Source of the DNA: an uncultured Verrucomicrobiota bacterium
Lineage (GTDB): Bacteria > Verrucomicrobiota > Verrucomicrobiia > Limisphaerales > UBA9464
Assembly: GCA_903925515.1 (NCBI GenBank)
Contig: CAIYFP010000261.1
Location: 1-6,945 of the forward strand
Reading direction: 5' to 3'
DNA: 6,945 nt
Shown: positions 1 through 6,807 of the stretch, piece by piece
Position numbering within the stretch: position 1 is the stretch's first letter
Layout: each line of letters opens with the position of its first letter
Notes under the pieces: model-generated
What the model saw: only the letters and a program-made list of their open reading frames with translations
Databases searched by the model: none
What the model was told of the DNA's origin: nothing
Made by a program: the position numbers and the translations under genes

Positions 1-1534
1 CCTCCACCGCCGCGCGCAAGTGACGCACCAAATCCCGCGGCGTCGGCGTCGCCACCCCGGCCCGCAACACCACCTCCGCGCGCGGGTGCTCGTCCCACTT
101 GGCGTCCGGCACCCCGATCACCGCCGCCTCCGCCACCGCCGGATGCCGCGCCAGCACCTCCTCGATCCCAAGGGACGAGATCCATTCGCCGCCGATCTTG
201 ATCACGTCCTTGATCCGGTCCGTGATGCGGATGTAGCCGTCCGCATCGATCCGTGCGCCGTCCCCGGTGTGCAGCCAGCCGTCCCGCCAAAGCCGGTCCG
301 AAGCCCCCGGATCGTCCACGTAGCCATCGGTCAGCCATGGCGAACGCAGCACCAGCTCCCCGACCCCGCCCGTGCCCGGCCCCAACTCCCGCCCGTTCTC
401 GTCCACCACCCGCGCCTGCACCAATGGCAACGGAAACCCCGTCCGCGTGACCACGTCCACCTCGCCGTCCCCGCCATCCTCCCCAAGGTCCATGCCCGGC
501 TTGACATGGGAAACCGCGACGATGGGGCACGTCTCCGACATGCCGTACCCGCCGACGATCCGGATGCCCCGCCCGCGTGCCTCCCGCGCCACGGCCGGAA
601 TCAACGCCGCCCCGCCAATCACCAGCTTCAGGCGTGACCAGCCGACATCCCCGGACGACGGATGCCGCAGCAGCATCAGGAGCAGGGTGGGCACGCAGTG
701 GGAAAAGGTGACGCGATGCCGTTCCAGCAGGGCGAGCAGCATGGAAGGCTCGTACCGGCCGGGATAAACCTGCGTCATGCCGAGCGTCACCGCGATGTAC
801 GGGACGCCCCATGCGTGCACATGGAACATCGGCGTCAGCGGCATGTACACGTCCGAGGCGCGCAAGGCCATGGGCTCGTCGTGCGCCGCCAACGTCATCC
901 CGGCCGCGAGCGTGTGCAGCACGATCTGCCGGTGGCTGAATGACACCCCCTTCGGCTCCCCCGTCGTCCCCGTCGTGTAGAACAGCGTCGCGGCCATGTC
1001 CTCGTCGAGGTCCGGCCATGACGCGACCGGGGCCACCCGGCGCAACCCCTCCTCGTACTCGCCCGCGACGGGCAATCCCCCGGGCGCCTCCCATGGGCCC
1101 TCGGCGAGCACCACCACGTGCCGCACCCTCCCGAGAAACCCCCGGATGCCTTCCAGCATCCGCAGGAAGTCCGGGTGCACGAACAACACCGTGTCCCGCG
1201 CGTGCTGGATCGTGTAGCCGACCTGCTCCGGCGTCAGCTTCACGTTCACGGTATGCAACGTCGCCCCGACGCCCGGCACGGCGAAGAACATCTCGAGCAC
1301 CCGGTGGCTGTCCCAGTCCAGCACGCCCACGCGATCCCCGGGCCCAACCCCAAGCTCGCCCAGCCATGTGGCAAGGCGGGCCGTCCGCCCATGCCATTCC
1401 TCGTACGTCAACGTCACGCGATCGCGATACGTGATCGTGCGCCCGGGCGCCCAAGACCGCACCCGGTGCAGGAGGTCGCGGATCAGCAACGCATGCCCGG
1501 GGCGAGACGGCCGGGCGGGATCGGGGTGAGCCAT
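1..1534 (-). CDS. AMP-forming fatty acid-CoA ligase (AlkK-like), 3' end cut by window edge
   Basis: This gene activates a fatty acid to acyl-AMP and then to acyl-CoA in the cytoplasm. The visible 511 residues show the ANL-family motifs in order. The P-loop YTTGTTGEPKGV lies at 186-197. The FHVHAWG segment (237-243) followed by VYPGRYEP is typical of AlkK-type medium/long-chain ligases. GYGMSET is at 329-335, the TGD adenylate-binding motif at 423-425, and the hinge motif TDRIKDVIKIGGEW at 438-451. The C-terminal domain begins (VIGVPDAKW), but the catalytic lysine near the C-terminus lies beyond position 1. Family members are about 540 residues, so only some 30 are missing. I chose the ATG at 1534 (MAHPDP). 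An in-frame ATG at 1585 would add 17 residues (MARSRLAF...) and cannot be excluded, since neither has a strong Shine-Dalgarno. The gene diverges from the lipoprotein-hpnH-hpnJ run, so it is not in that operon. The exact chain length of the substrate cannot be read from the sequence. Confidence 0.93.
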   Translation of the reverse strand, partial: MAHPDPARPSRPGHALLIRDLLHRVRSWAPGRTITYRDRVTLTYEEWHGRTARLATWLGELGVGPGDRVGVLDWDSHRVLEMFFAVPGVGATLHTVNVKLTPEQVGYTIQHARDTVLFVHPDFLRMLEGIRGFLGRVRHVVVLAEGPWEAPGGLPVAGEYEEGLRRVAPVASWPDLDEDMAATLFYTTGTTGEPKGVSFSHRQIVLHTLAAGMTLAAHDEPMALRASDVYMPLTPMFHVHAWGVPYIAVTLGMTQVYPGRYEPSMLLALLERHRVTFSHCVPTLLLMLLRHPSSGDVGWSRLKLVIGGAALIPAVAREARGRGIRIVGGYGMSETCPIVAVSHVKPGMDLGEDGGDGEVDVVTRTGFPLPLVQARVVDENGRELGPGTGGVGELVLRSPWLTDGYVDDPGASDRLWRDGWLHTGDGARIDADGYIRITDRIKDVIKIGGEWISSLGIEEVLARHPAVAEAAVIGVPDAKWDEHPRAEVVLRAGVATPTPRDLVRHLRAAVE

Positions 1535-1639
1535 GCCCCATTCAAGGGCCGACCCCTCCCGAAACGCGAGCCTGCTCCGGGCCATGGGCCCCGAACTTGG
1601 CTGTTGCGGCAAAACACCCCCTCTCTAATGCTGCCCGCC
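1535..1639. promoter_or_regulatory. Divergent intergenic region, presumed promoters for both directions
   Basis: About 105 bases (54 if the ligase starts at 1585) separate two divergent genes, so the region should carry promoters for the ligase and for the lipoprotein-hpnH side. It contains the least GC-rich patch near here, around 1604-1630 (TTGCGGCAAAACA, then TCTAAT at 1624-1629). The possible -35 boxes, TTGGCT at 1597 and TTGCGG at 1604, give spacers of 21 and 14 bases, both poor. I therefore cannot name a convincing sigma-70 promoter. No clear operator palindrome was seen apart from a CCATGG site at 1582-1587, a word that is common across the whole window. Confidence 0.3.
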
Positions 1640-1858
1640 ATGAAGAGCGTGCGTTTTCTTCGGGTTGCCGTCGCCGGGCTGGCGTTGGCCATGCTTGCGT
1701 CCGGTTGCGGCGGCGTGAACGCGACCGGGAGCGTGTCCCCGGCGACGTTCTTCCTGCCCGGGATCATGAAGATTGCCCCGGAACGCCCCGCCCCGGGCCA
1801 GCCATCGCTCCCCGAGCAGGCCACGGCCCGCGCCACGCCCGACGCCGGGCAGCCGTGA
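1640..1858 (+). CDS. Small putative lipoprotein, 72 aa
   Basis: A short plus-strand gene encodes a protein starting MKSVRFLRVAVAG. It has a basic n-region (K2, R5, R8), a hydrophobic h-region (about residues 9-20) and a lipobox-like end LASGC, with the lipidated cysteine predicted at residue 23 (leucine is at -4 rather than the usual -3). Gly follows the cysteine, which by the E. coli +2 rule would not retain it in the inner membrane. The mature part is only about 50 residues. It has a Gly/Asn/Ser stretch, a short hydrophobic patch ATFFLPGIMKI (36-46) and a Pro/Ala-rich tail. I recall similar tiny lipoproteins with a VSPxxFFLPG patch in Verrucomicrobiota, but know no function for them. An in-frame ATG at 1628 would add only MLPA; MKSV is preferred because it places the basic residues at the N-terminus. 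The stop lies 73 bases before hpnH on the same strand, so co-transcription is possible but not shown. Confidence 0.75.
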   Translation: MKSVRFLRVAVAGLALAMLASGCGGVNATGSVSPATFFLPGIMKIAPERPAPGQPSLPEQATARATPDAGQP

Positions 1859-1931
1859 TCGTCCCCGTTTGCCGGCCCGTGTTCGCGACAGCAGTTCGTC
1901 CCCAGCCCCCGAGCCCCGCCCGATTTTTGCC

Positions 1932-3371
1932 ATGCGATTCCCCCTTGCCCCGACCGTCAAGATTGCGCGTCACATCGTCAGGAACCGCCTCCAAGGCAAC
2001 GCCAAGTTCGCCATGGTCTTGCAGCTTGAGCCGTTGCACACCTGCAACCTGACCTGCACGGGCTGCGGGCGCATCCGGGAATACTCGACGTCCATCAAGG
2101 ACGTGGTGCCCCTGGACAAGTGCCTTGCGGTGGCGGCGGAATGCGACGCGCCGATGATCTCGATCTGCGGCGGCGAGCCGTTGATTTACCCGCGCATCGA
2201 GGAGCTCGTGGCGGGCCTGCGCGAGCAGGGACGCATGGTGTACATCTGCACCAACGGCGTGTTCATGCGGAAGAAGATGCGCGACTACCTCGCGGCCTCC
2301 TACACGCCCGCCACCGAGCCCGTCCTGCAACGTCTGCTGGGGGAGAAGCTCGTCTCCGAGGCCGAGGCCGAGGCCATCCGCAACGCCAAGCCCGAGGCCC
2401 GCGCCAAGGTCGTCATCCGCCCCAGCCCATGGCACTACTGGAACGTCCACGTCGATGGGCTCGAGTTCACCCACGACCTCATCGTGGAGCGCGAGGGCGT
2501 CTTCAAGGAATGCGTCGCCGCCATCCGCATGGCCAAGCTCCTCGGATACCAGGTCGCCACCAACACCACCGTGTACAAGGAGACCGACGTCGCCGAGCTG
2601 GAGGAGATGTTCAAGTTCCTGTCCTCGCTCGGCGTGGACGGCCACACGATCTCGCCGGGATACGACTACGACGCCGCCAAGAAGGACATGGTCAAGCGCC
2701 TCGGGAAGGACCCGAAGGACTTCTTCCTCACGCGCGACCTGACGCGGCAGAAGTTCCGGGACGTCCAGCGCTGGGGCGAGATGTTCACCCTCTTCGGCAC
2801 GCCCGGCTACCTCGAGTTCCTTGCCGGTCATCGCGAGCTTGCGTGCAGCGCATGGGCCGTCCCCACCTACAACATCCGCGGATGGAAGGCCCCGTGCTAC
2901 GTGATGACCGACACCCATTACCCCACCTACTCGGACATGCTCGGCAAGGTGGACTGGAACCGGTTCGGCGTGGACGAGAAGGGCTGCGGCCGGGACCCCC
3001 GCTGCGAGAACTGCATGATGCACTCCGGGTTCGAGCCCACGGCGGCGTTGAGCAGCGGGCTGCGCGACACGTGGGTCAACTTCAAGTACAACTTTGGCTC
3101 CCGCCCCGCCCCGTACCCCGCGAGCCCCGACCTCGAACGTGGGGCGTTCAACGGCGCATCCATCGGCAAGGGGCACCTCGCGGAGGCCAAGGCCGCCGTG
3201 AACCATGGCCTTGCAGGTGCCCGGAGCGCCTATGCCCATGCCGGCAACGACCTTCCCCACGAGCACGCCCACGCCGTCGCGGCCAGTGACGCGTGTGGCA
3301 CGGGCGACACGTCCCAACGGGACGCCCTCCTCGCGAAGATCCAGGCCGGGGGCAAGCCCGGGGCTCCCTAG
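1932..3371 (+). CDS. hpnH: Radical SAM adenosyl-hopene transferase HpnH (long variant)
   Basis: HpnH attaches the 5'-deoxyadenosyl radical from SAM to diploptene, giving adenosylhopane, the first committed step to C35 hopanoids. The radical SAM cluster CNLTCTGC gives C38, C42 and C45 (CX3CX2C). SICGGEP (77-83) is the SAM-binding GGEP motif. Family blocks follow: VYICTNGV (103-110), NVHVDGLEFTHD (171-182), ATNTTVY (209-215), ISPGYDYD (240-247), PTYNIRGWKAPCYVM (311-325) and CENCMMHSGFE (358-368), the last carrying the family's C-terminal cysteines. The protein is 479 aa against roughly 330-390 usual. The extra length is an insertion at about 123-164 and a tail after about 393. The start at 1932 (MRFPLAPTVKIARHIV) matches the family N-terminus; the open frame upstream overlaps the lipoprotein gene and is not used. 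No Shine-Dalgarno is visible before the start (TTTTTGCC-ATG). hpnJ follows after 50 bases. hpnG, which acts next in the pathway, is not adjacent. Confidence 0.95.
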   Translation: MRFPLAPTVKIARHIVRNRLQGNAKFAMVLQLEPLHTCNLTCTGCGRIREYSTSIKDVVPLDKCLAVAAECDAPMISICGGEPLIYPRIEELVAGLREQGRMVYICTNGVFMRKKMRDYLAASYTPATEPVLQRLLGEKLVSEAEAEAIRNAKPEARAKVVIRPSPWHYWNVHVDGLEFTHDLIVEREGVFKECVAAIRMAKLLGYQVATNTTVYKETDVAELEEMFKFLSSLGVDGHTISPGYDYDAAKKDMVKRLGKDPKDFFLTRDLTRQKFRDVQRWGEMFTLFGTPGYLEFLAGHRELACSAWAVPTYNIRGWKAPCYVMTDTHYPTYSDMLGKVDWNRFGVDEKGCGRDPRCENCMMHSGFEPTAALSSGLRDTWVNFKYNFGSRPAPYPASPDLERGAFNGASIGKGHLAEAKAAVNHGLAGARSAYAHAGNDLPHEHAHAVAASDACGTGDTSQRDALLAKIQAGGKPGAP

Positions 3372-3421
3372 CCCGTCGCCCCCTCCCATGGGCCCCGGCG
3401 GGCCGCACCCCACCCCGAGCC

Positions 3422-4861
3422 ATGAGCGCGTTGTTCCTGTCCCCGCCTTCCTTTGACGGCTTCGACGGCGGCGCGGGATCGCGCTACCAAGCCCGCCGCG
3501 AGGTCACGTCGTTCTGGTACCCGACATGGCTGGCGCAGCCCGCCGCGCTGGTGCCGGGCTCCCGCCTCCTCGACTGCCCGCCCCTCGGCATGGGCGTGGA
3601 GGAATGCCTCCGCATCGCCGACCGGCACGACCACGTCATCATCCACACCTCCACCCCGTCCCTTCGCAACGACGTGAAGGTTGCAGAGGCCATCAAGGCC
3701 CGGCGCCCCGGCACCACCATCGGGTTCGTGGGCGCGCATGCCGCCGTGCTGCCCACCGACACCCTCAAGGCTTCCCCCGCCATCGACTGGGTCGGGCGCA
3801 AGGAGTTCGACTTCACCTGCAAGGAGGTGTGCGAGGGCCGCCCCATGGAGGCCATCGCGGGCCTCAGCTTCCGCCGGGACGGCCGCATCCAGCACAACCC
3901 GGAACGCGAGCTGATCCCGGACATGGACGTGCTCCCATGGGTGGCGGACGTGTACAAGCGGGACCTCGACATCGAGAAGTACTTCATCGGCTACCTGCTC
4001 CACCCCTACGTCAGCCTGTACACCGGACGCGGCTGCCCCGCCCAATGCACGTTCTGCCTGTGGCCCCAGACCATCGGAGGCCACAAGTACCGCGTCCGTT
4101 CCCCGGCCAACGTCGCGGCCGAGATGGCGCACATGAGGGCCCTGTTCCCGCGGGTGAAGGAGTTCTTCTTCGACGACGACACGTTCACGGCGAACCTCCC
4201 GCGCGCCCGGGAGATCGCCCGCAGGCTGGCGCCGCTCGGCCTCACATGGAGCTGCAACAGCCGGGCCAACCTCGACCCCGACACCATCCGACTGCTGAGG
4301 GACTGCGGCCTGCGCCTCTTCCTCGTGGGGTATGAGTCCGGCAACGACGACATCCTCCGACGGATCAAGAAGGGGGTGACCACGGACGAGATGCGGGCCT
4401 TCACGAGGGCCTGCCATGCGGCCGGCGTGGTCATCCACGGGACGTTCATCCTAGGACTCCCCGTCGAGACGCCCCAGACGATCGAGCGGACGCTGCGCTT
4501 CGCCCAGGAGCTCGACGTGTTCTCCATCCAGGTCTCCCTCGCCGCCCCTTACCCCGGCACCGAGCTCTACGAGATGGCCCGGCAGAACGGCTGGTTCAGC
4601 AAGAAGGACAAGACCGACATCGTCCATGGCGACGGCTTCCAGCAGTCCACCCTCGAATACCCGGGGCTCAGCAAGGAGCAGGTCTTCGACGAGGTCGAGC
4701 GCTTCTATCGCCAGTACTACCTCCGCCCGCGCCCCATCCTCCGCATCATCCGGACCATGCTCGAGGACAAGGACGTCCTCGTGCGTCGTTGCCGCGAGGG
4801 CTACGAGTTCTTCCGCTCCCTGCGCCAGCGCCGCGCCACCGTCGCGTTGGGCGCCGCCTAG
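3422..4861 (+). CDS. hpnJ: Radical SAM protein HpnJ, hopanoid cyclitol head-group formation
   Basis: HpnJ is the radical SAM enzyme shown genetically to be needed for the C5 cyclitol ether of bacteriohopanetetrol cyclitol ether, thought to contract the ring of a glucosamine put on by HpnI and deacetylated by HpnK. The N-terminal half resembles a B12-binding-like Rossmann domain: FLSPPSFDGFDGGAGSRYQA at 5-24, then TSTPSLRNDVKVAEA (76-90) and GFVGAHAAV (101-109). It has no DxHxxG cobalamin-ligand motif. The radical SAM core starts at YTGRGCPAQCTFCLWPQ (200-216) with C205, C209 and C212. It continues with EFFFDDDTF (247-255), LVGYESGN (301-308), GTFILGLPVET (340-350) and IQVSLAAPYPGT (369-380). 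These blocks match the HpnJ family along its length, and 479 aa is normal. The start ATG at 3422 (MSALFLSPP) fits the family; the 43 residues of open frame upstream overlap hpnH. The stop TAG lies 7 bases before the next gene, suggesting one transcript. Confidence 0.95.
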   Translation: MSALFLSPPSFDGFDGGAGSRYQARREVTSFWYPTWLAQPAALVPGSRLLDCPPLGMGVEECLRIADRHDHVIIHTSTPSLRNDVKVAEAIKARRPGTTIGFVGAHAAVLPTDTLKASPAIDWVGRKEFDFTCKEVCEGRPMEAIAGLSFRRDGRIQHNPERELIPDMDVLPWVADVYKRDLDIEKYFIGYLLHPYVSLYTGRGCPAQCTFCLWPQTIGGHKYRVRSPANVAAEMAHMRALFPRVKEFFFDDDTFTANLPRAREIARRLAPLGLTWSCNSRANLDPDTIRLLRDCGLRLFLVGYESGNDDILRRIKKGVTTDEMRAFTRACHAAGVVIHGTFILGLPVETPQTIERTLRFAQELDVFSIQVSLAAPYPGTELYEMARQNGWFSKKDKTDIVHGDGFQQSTLEYPGLSKEQVFDEVERFYRQYYLRPRPILRIIRTMLEDKDVLVRRCREGYEFFRSLRQRRATVALGAA

Positions 4862-4868
4862 GCAAGCC

Positions 4869-6752
4869 ATGCGACCTCATCATGGCCCATCCTTGAGTTC
4901 CCTGCCGGTCTGGGCCGCCACGGCCGCATCGCTCATGGCCTTTGCACTCGGGTTGCTCGCGGCCGACCCGCCCGCGCCTCGCCCGCCCGCCGCACCGGCC
5001 GGCACCAAGCCCCCTGCCAAGCCCAAGCCCTCCACCAACGACGTCCCGGACGTCTTCCCCCTGCGCCCCATCGACCTTTTGCCGCCCATGGCGCCCATCG
5101 TGGTCCGGCCGTTGACCTTCCCGATCTCGTCCCATGTGGCCGCCGTGGAGGGGCTCGCCCATGATGGCGGCCGTCTCTGGATCGCCGCGCGGCGATGGAG
5201 CCTCACCAACTCGATCCCCCAGCTCTGGTCCTTCAACCCCGCCCAAAACCGCGTCGAGCCCGTCGTTGGCAAGATCGACCAACATCCCGTCCGCTCCCTC
5301 GCGTTGTCCACGGACGGCCTTTGGCTGGGCTTCGACGCCGGCCTTGCCCTCCTCAACACCCGCAACTTCACCGTCGATGCCCATGCCGCGCCCCAAGGCG
5401 TCACGTCCGGGAACATCACCGGGTTCGCGCCCGCGCAGCGCGGTTGGTTCGCCATGGCCGAGGCAGGCGCCCTTTTCAGGCTGAAGCCCGACGGCCGCTC
5501 ATGGTCCCGGCTGCCGGGACTTCCCGTCGCCAACCCCCGCGCCGCCCTGCGCTTCCATGGGTTGCAAGGCTCCGGCGACTGGCTCGCGACATGGTCCGAC
5601 GACGCCCTCGCCGTCCGCCACCATGCGGCGCCCGAGTGGGCCGCCGTGCCCGAGTCGCAATGGAAGGGGCTGCCGTCCCTTGACCCGCCCGCATGGCGCT
5701 GCATGGCCGGCGACGGGGACGGCGCCTTCTGGCTGGGCAGCAACCTCGGACTGCATTTCCTCCTTGCCGAGACCGGCTCGATGGAACATCGGGTCGCTCC
5801 CCGCCGCCCCACCGTTCCCGGCGGCATTGGCTTCGTGGTCAAGCCCGGCTTCCGGCCCGCCAAGGCCGCCTTCGACGCCGCGCGCACCCGGCAGGCAGAG
5901 GGCATCCGCGAACGCATGCGCGAGCGCGCCCGCCTCGCGCGCCTCGCGTCCGAGCTCCGGACCCAGCTCGACCCCTTCACGCCCTTCACCCGGCTTCCCG
6001 GACCCGTCCGCGCGCTGGCCCGGGACGGTGCCATGACATGGGTCGCCACGGAGGACCCCTCGGGGCCGTTGCACACCCGCATCCTCCTGTGGCACGGGCC
6101 CAGCCGACGCTGGATCGGCCAGTTCAGGGTCGCCTTGCCCGTGCGTTGCATGGTGGCCGACGCCCAGTTCCTCTGGATGGGCAACGACCTTGCTCGCATC
6201 CCCGGCGCCGCACCCGTCCTCGTCGCAGACAAGAGACCGCTCCTCGCCATCCCGGCGTCGCGCTGGGTCCCCGACGAGGTGCGTGCCGACGAGCTGGGCG
6301 CGCGGCTTGCTTTGCTGCCCCTCGCCGAGCGTGCCGTGCTGGCCTTCTTCTCCGGGGATGCACGGCGCGTCGTGGAGTGGATGGAGGCCGCCCCGCCGAC
6401 GGCGGAGGGCCTGTTCCTGCTCGCGTTTGCCCATGACACCCATGGCCTCAATCAACCCGAGAAGCGCGACGCCGCCATCGACCGGCTCATCGCCGAGTTC
6501 CCGGACTCGCCCCACGCCGAGGCCGTGCGCTCGCTCCGTCCCCCATCGGGATCCAGCCGCGCCGCCACCAACCCCCCCGCGCCCTCGCCCCTCGAATCCC
6601 TCTTCAAGCGCCGCGACCGCGACGGCAACGGCCGCATCGACGCCGCCGAGTTCAAGGAATGGCGCGGGCCAGACGCCGTCTTCTCCGACCCCAACAACGA
6701 CGGCGGCCTCGACATGGACGAGTTCGACGCCGTCCTGCGCGGGGGTCAATAG
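4869..6752 (+). CDS. Secreted beta-propeller-like protein with C-terminal EF-hand pair, function unknown
   Basis: This 627-aa protein is not recognised as a named family. Residues 10-32 are hydrophobic (WAATAASLMAFALGLLAA), fitting a signal peptide or N-terminal anchor. A Pro/Ala/Lys-rich linker follows at 33-57. From about 85 to 450 there are recurring short strands of the type LWxG/WxA (LWIAARR 103, LWLGFDAG 151, WFAMAEAG 193, FWLGSNLG 287, LWMGNDLA 435), as in propeller folds of the two-component-regulator or NHL kind. An Arg/Glu-rich helix, possibly coiled coil, sits at 338-366. A helical, TPR-like piece (EFPDSPHAEAV) is at about 513-556. The C-terminus carries two canonical 12-residue EF-hand loops: DRDGNGRIDAAE (583-594) and DPNNDGGLDMDE (607-618), with acidic or Asn ligands at positions 1, 3, 5, 9 and 12, so calcium binding is likely. 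The start at 4869 (MRPHHG) is chosen because it lies 7 bases after hpnJ and places the signal sequence at the N-terminus; the frame upstream overlaps hpnJ. A role in the periplasm or envelope linked to hopanoids is inference only. Confidence 0.8.
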   Translation: MRPHHGPSLSSLPVWAATAASLMAFALGLLAADPPAPRPPAAPAGTKPPAKPKPSTNDVPDVFPLRPIDLLPPMAPIVVRPLTFPISSHVAAVEGLAHDGGRLWIAARRWSLTNSIPQLWSFNPAQNRVEPVVGKIDQHPVRSLALSTDGLWLGFDAGLALLNTRNFTVDAHAAPQGVTSGNITGFAPAQRGWFAMAEAGALFRLKPDGRSWSRLPGLPVANPRAALRFHGLQGSGDWLATWSDDALAVRHHAAPEWAAVPESQWKGLPSLDPPAWRCMAGDGDGAFWLGSNLGLHFLLAETGSMEHRVAPRRPTVPGGIGFVVKPGFRPAKAAFDAARTRQAEGIRERMRERARLARLASELRTQLDPFTPFTRLPGPVRALARDGAMTWVATEDPSGPLHTRILLWHGPSRRWIGQFRVALPVRCMVADAQFLWMGNDLARIPGAAPVLVADKRPLLAIPASRWVPDEVRADELGARLALLPLAERAVLAFFSGDARRVVEWMEAAPPTAEGLFLLAFAHDTHGLNQPEKRDAAIDRLIAEFPDSPHAEAVRSLRPPSGSSRAATNPPAPSPLESLFKRRDRDGNGRIDAAEFKEWRGPDAVFSDPNNDGGLDMDEFDAVLRGGQ

Positions 6753-6768
6753 GGGCGGCGCCGGGCTG

Positions 6769-6782
6769 CGATGGCCGCATCG
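6769..6782. terminator. Weak hairpin between convergent genes, possible terminator
   Basis: The 55 bases between the two convergent stops contain a short inverted repeat, CGATG-GCCG-CATCG, followed on the plus strand by a T/G-rich run (TGTTGTGT). The stem is only five base pairs and there is no clean T-tract, so this is a tentative call. The position between convergent genes is its main support. Confidence 0.2.
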
Positions 6783-6807
6783 TGTTGTGTCGGGCCCCCG
6801 CGGCGGC

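Noticed and set aside
20..1858. Several plus-strand open frames across the left third
   Set aside because: Up to 1534 they are antisense to the fatty acid-CoA ligase and rich in Pro/Arg/His. Only the last 72 codons of the frame ending at 1858 are called, as the lipoprotein.
1764..3413. A 549-codon open frame on the minus strand opposite hpnH
   Set aside because: It lies antisense to a clear hpnH and its translation is low-complexity Gly/Val/Ala/His-rich. Long antisense open frames are expected at this GC content because stop codons are rare opposite GC-ending codons.
3372..3421. GC-rich inverted words (GGGCCCCGGCGGGCC) between hpnH and hpnJ as a terminator or attenuator
   Set aside because: No stable stem followed by a T-run was found. 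The gap is only 50 bases between two functionally linked genes, so read-through is more likely.
3422..4861. HpnJ as a generic cobalamin-dependent radical SAM methylase
   Set aside because: The N-terminal domain resembles the B12-binding fold but lacks the DxHxxG ligand motif, and blocks along the protein match HpnJ specifically.
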